Assembly (NCBI GenBank): GCA_963850915.1
Contig: CAWKND010000006.1
Location: 1-64,000 of the forward strand
DNA length: 64,000 bases
Direction: 5' to 3'
Origin: CAVTWH01 sp963850915
GTDB lineage: Bacteria > Actinomycetota > Actinomycetes > Mycobacteriales > Micromonosporaceae
The position numbers and the translations under genes were made by a program. The number at the start of each line of letters is the position of its first letter. Positions within the stretch are counted from its first letter, which is position 1. The notes beneath the pieces were generated by a model, which ran no database searches, had not been told where the DNA came from, and worked only from the letters and a program-made list of their open reading frames with translations. This document shows positions 51,900-60,119 of this stretch, piece after piece.

Positions 51900-51962
51900 C
51901 GTCCCGCGCCGTTGATTCGCGGCAAGGACCGATGATGCGTCACCGACCCCACCGCTCGCCCC

Positions 51963-51983
51963 GCCGGACTTTGAGTGTCCGGC
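51963..51983. terminator. Hairpin after the response regulator
   Basis: 7-bp perfect stem GCCGGAC / GTCCGGC with loop TTTGAGT, 63 bp beyond the response-regulator stop and before the convergent PQQ-dehydrogenase relic. Confidence 0.5.
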
Positions 51984-52031
51984 CCGGTCGGGGCGGCAGG
52001 CAGGTCGCCATCCACAGTGGATGGTCGTTGG

Positions 52032-52436
52032 TCAGCCGAGGGTGAGCTGGAAGATCTGGTTGGTGCTGTTGTGCGGAGTGCTGTCCTTTGTCGCCCCCAT
52101 TGGAGGTGGCCAACCAGGCCCCGCCGCCCGGGGCGGGCTCGATGGTGCGCAGCCGGCCTATGCCGGCCGTAGTTGCCTCCGCGCTGGATGAGGTTGGTCT
52201 CGTCCATCACGTTGTTGCCGAACTCCTGCTCCCACAGCTGTCCCTGCGAGTCGACGGCGAGGCCCTGCACATTGCGGTGCCCGTAGCTCCAGACCTGTTG
52301 CCGAACGTGTTGTCGGCCGGGATCGTGCCGTCCGGGTTGATCCGCAGCACCTTGCCGTTGAGGCTGTTGATGCACTGCTCGTTGTCGCCGTTCTGCGTGT
52401 CGCCCATACCGATGAACAGGTGCGGCCGTCGGGGTT
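52032..52436 (-). pseudogene. PQQ-dependent sugar dehydrogenase, C-terminal relic
   Basis: Pieces in different frames spell FIGMGDTQNGDNEQC, LNGKVLRINPDGTIPADNTF, VWSYGHRNVQGLAVDSQGQL WEQEFG, DETNLIQRGGNYG, EPAPGGGAWLATSNGGDK and finally NSTNQIFQLTLG with a stop at 52032. This is the end of a soluble glucose/sorbosone dehydrogenase (GSDH) propeller. At least three frame changes are needed and the N-terminal half is absent (cut at about 52437), so this is a genuine pseudogene. Confidence 0.75.
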
Positions 52437-52442
52437 CCCGCC

Positions 52443-52982
52443 TCAGCGGGGCCGTTCGCGCGGCCGTTCGCGGCGCCGTAGCGCGGCGCCCGCCAACACC
52501 AGGACGGCTCCCACCGAAGCCAGGACGAGGAGGGCTGAACCTGTGCCCGGAAGCGCGCCTTCCGGCGTGGGGTGCGGTCCAACCGGCGGCATGGCCTGCG
52601 GTTGAACTGGTGGTTGGCCAGCCGGCTGAACAGGTGGTTCGGCGGACGGTCGGGTGGACGGCTGGGTCGGTGGTTGGGTGGGCGGCTGCGTGGGGGGCGG
52701 GGTGGGAGGTCCAGAGGTCGGCGGCGGTTGCGCCGCGACGGTGAACCTCAGAGCGGTCCCCGCAGCGGGATCCGACGCCACGGCTGGCGGGGCGCTGGGA
52801 GCGGGGGCGATGCGAGTTGGGGCGCTGGGAGCCGGGGCGGGAGCCGACGTCGCAATGGCGCGTGCCAGGTTGCCAGCCGGCGGTACCGTCGCGGCCCGGG
52901 CGTCAGCAGTGGACAGCGCGACCGCGACGACCGCCCAGAGGCCGGCTCCGCAGCGCGTCAGCGTCCGGCCGGCGCGGTTCAT
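52443..52982 (-). CDS. LPxTG-anchored proline-rich surface protein
   Basis: About 179 residues. Signal peptide NRAGRTLTRCGAGLWAVVAV ending in ADARA; a low-complexity Pro/Ala/Thr spacer with PPTQPPTQPPTQ repeats; then sorting signal LPGTG followed by a hydrophobic helix (SALLVLASVGAVLVLAGAAL) and RRRERPRERPR. A sortase should attach it to peptidoglycan; no sortase gene is in the window. It is the last gene of the three-gene minus-strand unit with the DUF916-like and WxL-like genes, equivalent in position and type to CscD of Firmicute csc clusters. Confidence 0.82.
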   Translation of the reverse strand: MNRAGRTLTRCGAGLWAVVAVALSTADARAATVPPAGNLARAIATSAPAPAPSAPTRIAPAPSAPPAVASDPAAGTALRFTVAAQPPPTSGPPTPPPTQPPTQPPTQPSTRPSAEPPVQPAGQPPVQPQAMPPVGPHPTPEGALPGTGSALLVLASVGAVLVLAGAALRRRERPRERPR

Positions 52983-53045
52983 GCCACTGCGCGGTCGCAT
53001 GATCCCCCCGGTGCCCTGCGAAGACGTGACGTGTGGTTACGCCAG

Positions 53046-54062
53046 TTATATCGCCCGAGACGCCGTTCGTGAGGAAGATTCGGATAATTTTCGCCGTCGG
53101 CGGCGGAGCAGCACGAGGAGGGCGAACGACAGCGCGGCCACCCCGGCGGCGATGATGAGCACCGTACGGTGGGCTGCCAAGACGCTCGTGACCCGGGGTG
53201 GGCCGGCGGGATCCGGGAAGGTGACCGGCGCCTGCGCGGTGTGTTTCACTGTCCCGCTGCTCAGGCTGATGCTGGCTTGCCACGGCCCGTTGGGCATGGT
53301 GCTGGGCATGGTGAAGGTGACGCTGCCCGACTCGCCCGGACGCAGGGTGGTCGTGGCGTCGGTGGTGAATGGCCCGGCACGCGCCCCGGCGGGGCCGTCG
53401 GTCAGGTTCAGCGTGCCGCTCACGTCAACGGCCCGGCCGCCGGTGTTGCGGACAAGTACCGACAACGACGGCACCTTGTCGGCTCGCCGGGCGGCGGTGA
53501 GGTTGCCGATCATGAAGTCGCTGCGTGGCGCGCCGCCGGATCCCACGTCGAGATAGATACGGATGCCGACCCGGTTGACGGAGGTGATGCCGCCATCGGG
53601 CGGCCTGGAGGTGACCGCCGCCCAGAGGACGGCGTACTGCTCTCCGGCGGCGGCGTCCGGCGGTACCTGGATCGTGACGGTGACCTGCCGCTTCTCCCAT
53701 GGCCGCAGCTGCAGATGTCCGGCGCTGAAGGAGGTCCAGGAGGTCAACTCGTTGCCGGTGGAGTCGTCGGCCCAGTTGAAATCGCCGTTGTCGATGGTGG
53801 CGGCCCCGGCGGACATGTCGACCGCCTGCGCCTGCCCGGACTGGTTGGAGACCTCGACCCGGCGCTGCAGTGTCGTGTTCGGCGGTACGTAATCGACGAT
53901 GAACTGGTACGCGCGCGGGTTGTCGCGCTCGGCGACAGGTGCGTCCATGAGCCGGATGCCGATGGAGCCGGGACCGGAGACATGGGGCGAGGGGACAGGC
54001 GCCGTGACGCCCGCCCCCGCCAGTGCCAGGCAGGCCCAGACCCCGAAGGTCGCGAGAGGCAT
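53046..54062 (-). CDS. DUF916-like (CscA-type) membrane-anchored surface protein
   Basis: 338 residues. Signal peptide at the N-terminus (ATFGVWACLALAGAGVTAPV). Two Ig-like beta domains: DUF916-like first domain with PRAYQFIVDYVPPNTTLQRR, GDFNWADDSTGNELTSW and LRPWEKRQVTVTIQVPPDAA; second domain from about 190 with VLVRNTGGRAVDVSGTLNLT. One C-terminal TM helix (TVLIIAAGVAALSFALLVLL) and a basic tail complete it. DUF916 proteins in Firmicutes bind peptidoglycan and partner with WxL proteins. It starts 3 bp after the stop of the WxL-like gene. Confidence 0.82.
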   Translation of the reverse strand: MPLATFGVWACLALAGAGVTAPVPSPHVSGPGSIGIRLMDAPVAERDNPRAYQFIVDYVPPNTTLQRRVEVSNQSGQAQAVDMSAGAATIDNGDFNWADDSTGNELTSWTSFSAGHLQLRPWEKRQVTVTIQVPPDAAAGEQYAVLWAAVTSRPPDGGITSVNRVGIRIYLDVGSGGAPRSDFMIGNLTAARRADKVPSLSVLVRNTGGRAVDVSGTLNLTDGPAGARAGPFTTDATTTLRPGESGSVTFTMPSTMPNGPWQASISLSSGTVKHTAQAPVTFPDPAGPPRVTSVLAAHRTVLIIAAGVAALSFALLVLLRRRRRKLSESSSRTASRAI

Positions 54063-54065
54063 CGC

Positions 54066-54602
54066 CTAGGCGACCGAGTGGGTGACGGTGGCGGTGTAGA
54101 CACCGGCGATAGCCGTCACCGGCACTATCACTGCCAGTGTCGGATCCCAGGTTGCGGTGCTGCCGCCCGAGCCCGAGAACGAGAAGGCGGTCACGGCGGC
54201 GGTCAGCGCTACGGCGTCGCCCGCGGCCGGCTGTCCCGGCGTGAACCCGGTGGCGGGCGTGGTGGCCGTCGGCGGGCCTGACCAGTAGCTGACGTCCGCC
54301 TTCGGGATGGTGCTGGCACCGTTGATGAAGTCCGTTGTGGTGACCGTGGCGGTCCAGGTCGCCACCACCTCGCCGCGGGTGTCAGTGACCGTGACCGGTC
54401 CGATCAGCCCGGCCACCGTGTTGCCGGGGGCCACCGTGCCGAGGTCGATGGCGGCGGGTGCGGTGATGTCGAGGGCACCGGCCAGCACGGTGAAGGTGAC
54501 CACCGTGTTCGCCGTCGGTGCGGCCTCAGCCACCGCGGCCGGGGACAGAACGGCCACCAGCGCCGCGATCCCGACCAGCGTTCTGCGTAGTTTGCGTGAC
54601 AT
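54066..54602 (-). CDS. Small secreted WxL-like domain protein
   Basis: 178 residues. The signal peptide (residues 1-28) ends AEAAP. The single beta domain begins TVVTFTVLAGALDITAPAAI, includes VSYWSGPPTATTPATGFTPG, and ends with a W-D-P-T-L strand (Trp152) and VYTATVTHSVA. The C-terminal domain is clearly homologous to the last 170 residues of the divergent 843-residue protein. The W-x-x-x-L plus terminal beta strand resembles the Firmicute WxL cell-wall-binding domain with an altered spacing. First gene of the minus-strand unit. Confidence 0.8.
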   Translation of the reverse strand: MSRKLRRTLVGIAALVAVLSPAAVAEAAPTANTVVTFTVLAGALDITAPAAIDLGTVAPGNTVAGLIGPVTVTDTRGEVVATWTATVTTTDFINGASTIPKADVSYWSGPPTATTPATGFTPGQPAAGDAVALTAAVTAFSFSGSGGSTATWDPTLAVIVPVTAIAGVYTATVTHSVA

Positions 54603-54623
54603 GTCTTCCCCATCCGGTGTATG

Positions 54624-54659
54624 CCCTATATGAACCCTATATAGGATGCGCATAGGGTT
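54624..54659. promoter_or_regulatory. Repeat-rich divergent promoter of the WxL-like locus
   Basis: Direct repeats CCCTATAT at 54624-54631 and 54635-54642, and an inverted repeat AACCCTAT / ATAGGGTT (54633-54640 and 54652-54659). It lies in the 111 bp between the divergent small WxL-like and large DUF11/PA14-like genes. It is strikingly AT-rich for this genome. It may be an operator co-ordinating both transcription units. Confidence 0.6.
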
Positions 54660-54713
54660 GAGCCTGATACGTACAAAGTTTCACGATTACTACTCGAAAG
54701 AGGACATCTGCGG

Positions 54714-57245
54714 GTGTTTCAATGCGGACGATGCTGGCGCATCCTGAGTGACAGGACTGACAGGACCGGGCGGGTACTGACCCGGGCGCTGCTCGTCCTC
54801 GCCCTGGTGGCGGTGGTGGCACTTGTCGCGCCCGGCTGGGCGGTTGCCGGGCCGGCGCAGGACCCGTGGGGCGGTACCCGCTCAGAGCTGTTTTTGACCA
54901 GCATCAATCAGCCGTCGCTGACGGCCGGCGGGCCTGCCGGCCAGGTGGCCGCAAAACTGATCAACCGGGGGCCGACCGCCGCCACCAATGTGAAGTTCAC
55001 CTACACCGTGCCGACCGGCCTCACCTTCGTCAGCGCCCAGGTCGCCACCACCGCATGCACGTACGCCGCGCCGACGGTGAGTTGCGCGCTGGCCAACCTC
55101 GGCAACGGGGTGACCCAGCCGGTCACGGTGACGCTGTCCGCGCCCGGCGCCACCACGCCGGGTACCCTCACCGGCAGCTTCAGCCCGGTCACCTCGGACC
55201 AGTACAACCCGGCCGGCGGCAACCTCTTCCGCCAGCGGCGTACGCCCGGCTGGATCGGCAACAACTCGGGCCAGCCGGTGTCCGGGCTATGGCCACCGTC
55301 GAATCCGTACGCCAACGAGTCGGACCCGGGACCGACCCCCACCGCACCGTGCGTGGGCTACACCAACTTCCGCGGCACCGTCGTGAACTGTTCGACCATC
55401 GCCACGTCGAACAGCGTGATGGCCTCTGCGGTGCAGGACTTCTGCTACCAGGACAGCCCCACGCACTGCCTGCAGACCTGGGAGATCATCGGAACGTACT
55501 ACGCGCCGGCCTCCGGCAACGTGCACATGTGCATGTTCCGACCGGACGACGGGGCCTACCTCAACTGGTCCAACGCCTACGACCCGGCCAACGGCAATCC
55601 CACCACCTTCAGTAACGTCTCGGAGATCCCGGACTGGGTGGACGCCACCTGGGTCACCAACGACATCCCGGTGGTGGCGGGTCGGGCCTACCGGTTCAGC
55701 TTCCGGATCGCCAACCGCGACCAGCCCGGCTCTGCCCGGGAAGCGTCCGCCGGCGGGTACGGCGACTTCGGGATGACCACCGTGGGCGGCAACACCTGCG
55801 CCTACGCCAACTTCGCACCACCCCAGCCGTCCCGGGTGACAGTGGTCGCGCCCACCGCCGGCTGGGACGGCAAGCGCACGGAACTGTTCATCACGGGCGT
55901 CACCCAGCCCAGCCTGGTTGCCGGCGGCCAACCCGCCGCGCTGACCGCCACCCTGGTCAACCGGGGGCCCGATGCCGCCACCAACGTCAGGTTCACCTAC
56001 ACAGTGCCGGCCGGACTGACGGCCACCGCGGCCAGCGTCGGCGGGTCCGCGTGCACCGTGGTAGGTGCGACAGCGTCCTGTGCCCTGGCCAACGTGGCCA
56101 ATGGCGCGACTCTGCCGGTATCGGTCACGCTGTCGGCACCAGTCGGGACCGCGGCCGGGCTGAAAAACGGCCGATTCAGCCCGGTGACCTCCGACCAGTT
56201 CACCCCGGCCGGTCACGAACTGCTGTTACGCACCCGGACACCCGACTGGATCGGCAACGACGAGGGTGCCTCAGTGCCCGCGGTGTGGGCGCCGTCGGAC
56301 CCCTACCCAAACTCAACGGCGCCGTGCAGCAACTTCACCGACACTTTTCAGGTCCCGCGCAACTGCGCCGGTGCGACGGTCAGCAACACCGTCCTGTCAA
56401 CGGCGGCGTCGAGCTCCTGCTTCGCCCTCGACGACGGCCAGAGCTGCATTCGCACGTGGGAAATGATCGGCACCTACTACGCCCAGAGCAGCGGTCAGGT
56501 ACAGCTGTGCCTGGGCGGCCCCGACGACGGTGCCTACATGAACTGGTCGAACGCGTACGACCCGCTGACGGGCAACCCCACGACCTACACTGCGGTGGCG
56601 CAGACCCCGACGTTTGTGGGCGGGCAGTGGGTGAGCGGTAGCTGGAGCGTCACCGCGGGGCAGGCCTACCGCTTCAGTATCCGGGTGGCGAACAGGGACA
56701 ACTCGACCAACCGGGGCGGCGGCGGCGGCGGCTTCTTGGCGCCGTACGGATTGTCCACTCCGGACGGCGGGTCGGGCACATGTGCGTACAGCAACTTCGC
56801 TCCCGACCAGCCGGCGAACGCCATAGTCCGGGCCGGCGTCCTGTCGATCACCGTGCCGGCCACCAGCAACCTCGGGACTGTCCGGGTCAACTCGACGCTG
56901 AGCGCCCAGCTCGGCAACGTGACCGTCAGCAACCCGGATGGCCTGCTGAACTGGACGGCGACGGTAAGCGCCACAGCCTTCACGAACGGTGTCACGACCA
57001 TCCCGACCACGCTGATCTCATACTGGTCCGGGACCGCCAGCACCACGGGCGCGCCCGGCACCTACACGCCCGGTCAGCCCACCGCCGGGCAGGCGGTCAC
57101 CCTCGACGTGTCCCGGGTGGCCTACCGCCTGCAGGCCGGTACGGGTGCCAACACGGCCACCTGGAACCCGACTCTGAGCATCACCGTGCCGCTCACCGCC
57201 ACCAACGGAACCTACTCCGGCACCATCGTGCATTCAGTCGCCTGA
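54714..57245 (+). CDS. Large secreted protein: duplicated (DUF11 + PA14-like) modules and WxL-like tail
   Basis: 843 residues; GTG start 54714. Hydrophobic signal segment RALLVLALVAVVALVAPGWA. Two tandem modules of about 320 residues (about 50-370 and 375-690) follow. Each has a DUF11-type beta domain (ELFLTSINQPSLTAGG; KFTYTVPTGLTFVSAQVATT) and a PA14/GLEYA-like domain with paired cysteines (TWEIIGTYYAPASGNVHMCM, PDDGAYLNWSNAYDP). The C-terminal 150 residues match the WxL-like protein at 54066, ending NTATWNPTLSITVPLTAT and IVHSVA. The PA14-like DDGAY/W loops suggest sugar binding. It is a likely adhesin displayed by the WxL tail. Confidence 0.82.
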   Translation: MFQCGRCWRILSDRTDRTGRVLTRALLVLALVAVVALVAPGWAVAGPAQDPWGGTRSELFLTSINQPSLTAGGPAGQVAAKLINRGPTAATNVKFTYTVPTGLTFVSAQVATTACTYAAPTVSCALANLGNGVTQPVTVTLSAPGATTPGTLTGSFSPVTSDQYNPAGGNLFRQRRTPGWIGNNSGQPVSGLWPPSNPYANESDPGPTPTAPCVGYTNFRGTVVNCSTIATSNSVMASAVQDFCYQDSPTHCLQTWEIIGTYYAPASGNVHMCMFRPDDGAYLNWSNAYDPANGNPTTFSNVSEIPDWVDATWVTNDIPVVAGRAYRFSFRIANRDQPGSAREASAGGYGDFGMTTVGGNTCAYANFAPPQPSRVTVVAPTAGWDGKRTELFITGVTQPSLVAGGQPAALTATLVNRGPDAATNVRFTYTVPAGLTATAASVGGSACTVVGATASCALANVANGATLPVSVTLSAPVGTAAGLKNGRFSPVTSDQFTPAGHELLLRTRTPDWIGNDEGASVPAVWAPSDPYPNSTAPCSNFTDTFQVPRNCAGATVSNTVLSTAASSSCFALDDGQSCIRTWEMIGTYYAQSSGQVQLCLGGPDDGAYMNWSNAYDPLTGNPTTYTAVAQTPTFVGGQWVSGSWSVTAGQAYRFSIRVANRDNSTNRGGGGGGFLAPYGLSTPDGGSGTCAYSNFAPDQPANAIVRAGVLSITVPATSNLGTVRVNSTLSAQLGNVTVSNPDGLLNWTATVSATAFTNGVTTIPTTLISYWSGTASTTGAPGTYTPGQPTAGQAVTLDVSRVAYRLQAGTGANTATWNPTLSITVPLTATNGTYSGTIVHSVA

Positions 57246-57993
57246 CCAGCCGGTGCCACGCCACCCGGTGCCGGCCGGCCCGTACCGACTCGGCCCGGGC
57301 CGCAAGCTCACGACGATCAGCGATACCACCGGGCGGCGATCTCTTCCTGCACGCTGAACCCCCACCCCACACCCACCCCACCCACGGCGCCGCACGGGCA
57401 GTCCGACGCGCCTATGGTTGCGACTCTCCGCTGTGGACGATCATGGACGTGGACACCAGCGACTCCGAACTCCGTCATGCACTCGCCCATACCGGCCGGG
57501 CCGGACGGCTACGGATCGGCACCTGTCATTTGTGTGCCTGCTACCCACCCTGTACAGCGAGATCAGACATCGTCACGCGCCATCCCCGTGGACGCAGCCG
57601 GCGAGTCTGTCGTGCCAGAACGGTTCTAAGTTCCACAGTCGCCGACATCGGCCGGGCCGCCCTCGTAGAACCTGGACGTCGATACCCAGGCCCAGTGGCA
57701 CAGCTCCGTGATCGGGTACTGCGCCCTGTCCACCGGATGCGCCGCAGGTAGGCGTTGACCCAGCTACCGAGCGTTCCGACACCCGAACTCGGGCGCAGCC
57801 GATGGGAGGCGGCAGCAACGTGACCGAAACTTTCACGCTCTGCCGAGAAATTCATACGGTTCGCCGGCTCACCGGCCGGTCCGTACGTGACCCGTGCGGA
57901 GTGCGGAAATCACACTCCGGTGGAGTATCGCCATCCGCGACCTCCTGGGCGGTCCCTGTCTCCGTTGCGCTCTCGTGCCAGGTCCGGCACCGA
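57246..57993. other. Intergenic region, no convincing gene
   Basis: 748 bp between the large surface protein and the GH30 operator. One open frame from ATG 57443 (MDVDTSDSELRHALAHTGRA, then GTCHLCACYPPC) has a Cys-rich start but degenerates into Arg-rich sequence and has no ribosome site. I do not call it. Confidence 0.35.
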
Positions 57994-58011
57994 ATTGTTA
58001 ACGTTACCAAT
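57994..58011. promoter_or_regulatory. LacI-type operator candidate upstream of GH30 gene
   Basis: ATTGTTAACGTTACCAAT, an 18-bp near-palindrome (16 of 18 symmetric) centred on AACGTT, 137 bp before the GH30 start. Such sites are typical of LacI regulators controlling secreted glycosidases in actinomycetes. No adjacent LacI gene is present, so a remote regulator would act here. Confidence 0.6.
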
Positions 58012-58148
58012 CACGGCCATCGATCAAGGCCGGTAAGGTCGTCGCCACCGCGACCAAGGTCCATCCCCGTGGCGACGCAGGAGATCAGTGCGACCGGGCC
58101 GGTCGGACCGAAGGCGCGGATCAGCACCAAAGGCCAGAAGGACGAGGC

Positions 58149-59912
58149 ATGACGCAAGATCAGAACGAGCCAGTCAGCGGCGAGCGAAAACTGCTGACCC
58201 GCAGAACCCTCCTCACCACAGCGGGGGCTGTATCAGTCGGCACGGTCGCCGTGTCGGTCCTGGGGGCCACGGACGCCTCGGCCGCGACCGCGAACATCAA
58301 TCCGGCGGCACAGAAGCAGACAATCAAAGGCTTCGGCGGCATGTCCCACGCCATTTGGGCCGGCGACCTGACCGCGGCCCAGCGGGACACGGCGTTCGGC
58401 ACCGGCGACGGCCATCTCGGGTTCTCCATCCTTCGGATCCCGGTCAACGAGAACCAGTCGGACTGGAGCCGTGACCTGGCGACGGCACAGCGGGCGGCCG
58501 CGCTCGGAGCGACCGTCTTCGCATCGCCGTGGAACCCCCCGGCCAGCATGACCGAGACGTTCACCCACGGCAGCCAGACCAACGCGAAGCGCCTCAAGTA
58601 CAGCTCATACGGCGCCTACGCCCAGCACCTGAACGACTTCAACACGTACATGCGCAACAACGGGGTGAACCTGTACGCCGTATCGGTGCAGAACGAGCCC
58701 GACTACGCATCGACCTGGACGTGGTGGACTGCCACCGAAATCGTCAATTTCCTGAAGCAGAACGCCGGTTCGATCAACACCAAGGTGATCGCGCCCGAGT
58801 CCTTCCAGTACGTGAAGTCCATGTCGGACCCGATCCTCAACGACTCCGCGGCGCTCGCCAATGTGGACATCATCGGGGCCCACCTCTACGGCACGCCGTA
58901 CTCGAACTTCCCCTACCCCCTCTTCCAGCAGAAGGGCGCGGGCAAAGAACTCTGGATGACCGAGGTCTACTACCCCAACAGCACAGATTCGGCGGACGCC
59001 TGGCCCGGCGCGCTCGACGTGGGCGAACACATCCACCACGCCATGGTGGACGCCCAGTTCCAGGCGTATGTCTGGTGGTACATCCGGCGCAGCTACGGCC
59101 CCCTGCGCGAGGACGGTGGCATCAGCAAGCGCGGCGCCATCATGGCGCAGTTCGCCAGGTTCGTTCGCCCCGGATATGTGCGGATCGACGCGACAGCGAA
59201 CCCGACGTCGAACGTCTTCGTGTCGGCGTATCTGAGCGGCACCACCGTCGTCATCGTCGCCGTCAACAAGAACACCTCGTCGACGAGCCAGCAGTTCACT
59301 CTGGCGAACACCACCGCGTCCGGCAGTGTCTCAAGCTGGGTGACCGACGGGAGCAGGAACGTCGCCGCCCAAAGTGCGCTCAGCATGTCGAACGGCTCCC
59401 TCACCGTCACGCTTCCCGCCCAGAGCGTCACGACCTTCGTGACCAGCGTGAACGGCGGCCCCTCGCCCAGCCCGTCGGCCAGCCACTCCGCCAGCCCGTC
59501 GGCCAGCGCGTCGGCCAGCGCGTCGGCCAGCGCGTCCGCCAGCGCGTCCGCCAGCGCGTCCGCCAGCGCGTCAGCCACGCCGTCCAGTGGGGGCACCGGG
59601 CCCCGGGTCACCTACACGGTGAGCAGTTGGAACACCGGCCTCACGGCCAACATCAACATCACCAACACCGGCACCTCGACGATCAACGGCTGGAAGCTGG
59701 TCTTCACCCTGCCCTCGGGCCAGACCATCACCTCGGGCTGGAACGCGACCTACTCGCCCACCAGTGGCCAGGTGACCGCCACCAACGTCAGCTACAACGG
59801 CACCCTGGCCCCCGGGGCCACCGTCAGCATCGGCTTCCAGGCAACCCACACAGGTAACACCGCCGCACCGACCGCATTCACTCTCAACGGCATCCCCTGC
59901 ATCCTGGGCTGA
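58149..59912 (+). CDS. Secreted GH30 glycoside hydrolase with CBM2
   Basis: 587 residues. Tat signal with LLTRRTLLTTAGAVSVGTVA. GH30 domain (about 50-440): IKGFGGMSHAIWAGDL, acid/base Glu183 in SVQNEPDY and nucleophile Glu272 in WMTEVYYP, plus the C-terminal side beta-sandwich. This matches glucuronoxylanase-type (subfamily 8-like) enzymes, which cut xylan at glucuronic-acid branches; other GH30 specificities are possible. A Ser/Pro then Ser-Ala repeat linker (about 438-478) leads to a CBM2-type cellulose/xylan-binding module ending GIPCILG. It is followed by a strong terminator. Confidence 0.9.
   Translation: MTQDQNEPVSGERKLLTRRTLLTTAGAVSVGTVAVSVLGATDASAATANINPAAQKQTIKGFGGMSHAIWAGDLTAAQRDTAFGTGDGHLGFSILRIPVNENQSDWSRDLATAQRAAALGATVFASPWNPPASMTETFTHGSQTNAKRLKYSSYGAYAQHLNDFNTYMRNNGVNLYAVSVQNEPDYASTWTWWTATEIVNFLKQNAGSINTKVIAPESFQYVKSMSDPILNDSAALANVDIIGAHLYGTPYSNFPYPLFQQKGAGKELWMTEVYYPNSTDSADAWPGALDVGEHIHHAMVDAQFQAYVWWYIRRSYGPLREDGGISKRGAIMAQFARFVRPGYVRIDATANPTSNVFVSAYLSGTTVVIVAVNKNTSSTSQQFTLANTTASGSVSSWVTDGSRNVAAQSALSMSNGSLTVTLPAQSVTTFVTSVNGGPSPSPSASHSASPSASASASASASASASASASASASASATPSSGGTGPRVTYTVSSWNTGLTANINITNTGTSTINGWKLVFTLPSGQTITSGWNATYSPTSGQVTATNVSYNGTLAPGATVSIGFQATHTGNTAAPTAFTLNGIPCILG
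59464..59575 (+). repeat. Ser-Ala linker tandem repeat in GH30 gene
   Basis: Repeating 12-mers of the type GCGTCGGCCAGC or GCGTCCGCCAGC encode (Ala-Ser)n after a short Pro-Ser start. The nearly identical units make this a site of likely replication slippage and length variation between strains. Confidence 0.8.
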
Positions 59913-59960
59913 CCGGCCAGCGAAACAACTCCGCGGACCTGACGTGGGGAAACGAACAGG

Positions 59961-59992
59961 CTGCGGCCCCTCTGGTGACGGAGGGGCCGCAG
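59961..59992. terminator. Strong bidirectional terminator hairpin
   Basis: 12-bp perfect stem CTGCGGCCCCTC / GAGGGGCCGCAG with an 8-nt loop, 49 bp after the GH30 stop and facing the convergent RibD-like gene. Confidence 0.85.
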
Positions 59993-60078
59993 TGGCACGG
60001 CAGCCACGTCGCCGTCAGGGACGTCGGTCCTTGCCGCGGTCGTCATGATCCCGATCGTGCCGCGAGGTCTTCGCCGGA

Positions 60079-60118
60079 ATGATCGTGGACCACCGGCACC
60101 GCCACGATGACCGTCACC
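60079..60118. repeat. 40-bp dispersed repeat, copy 2 (inverted)
   Basis: Reverse complement of 13316-13355 with two differences. On the plus strand it reads M-I-V-D-H-R-H-R-H-D-D-R-H, so it is a small scrap of the same unnamed gene. It lies directly beside the end of the RibD-like gene (60120). Confidence 0.75.
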
Positions 60119-60119
60119 T

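Noticed and set aside
57443..57754. Cys-rich small protein starting MDVDTSDSELRHALAHTGRA
   Set aside because: No ribosome-binding site, Arg-rich degenerate C-terminal half and no recognisable family; left as intergenic.
59464..59575. Possible CRISPR-like or regulatory tandem array
   Set aside because: The 12-bp units have no spacers and are in frame, encoding an Ala-Ser linker.
58529..59857. 442-codon plus-strand frame overlapping the GH30 gene
   Set aside because: Out-of-frame shadow of the GH30/CBM2 coding sequence, very rich in Arg, Gln and His.
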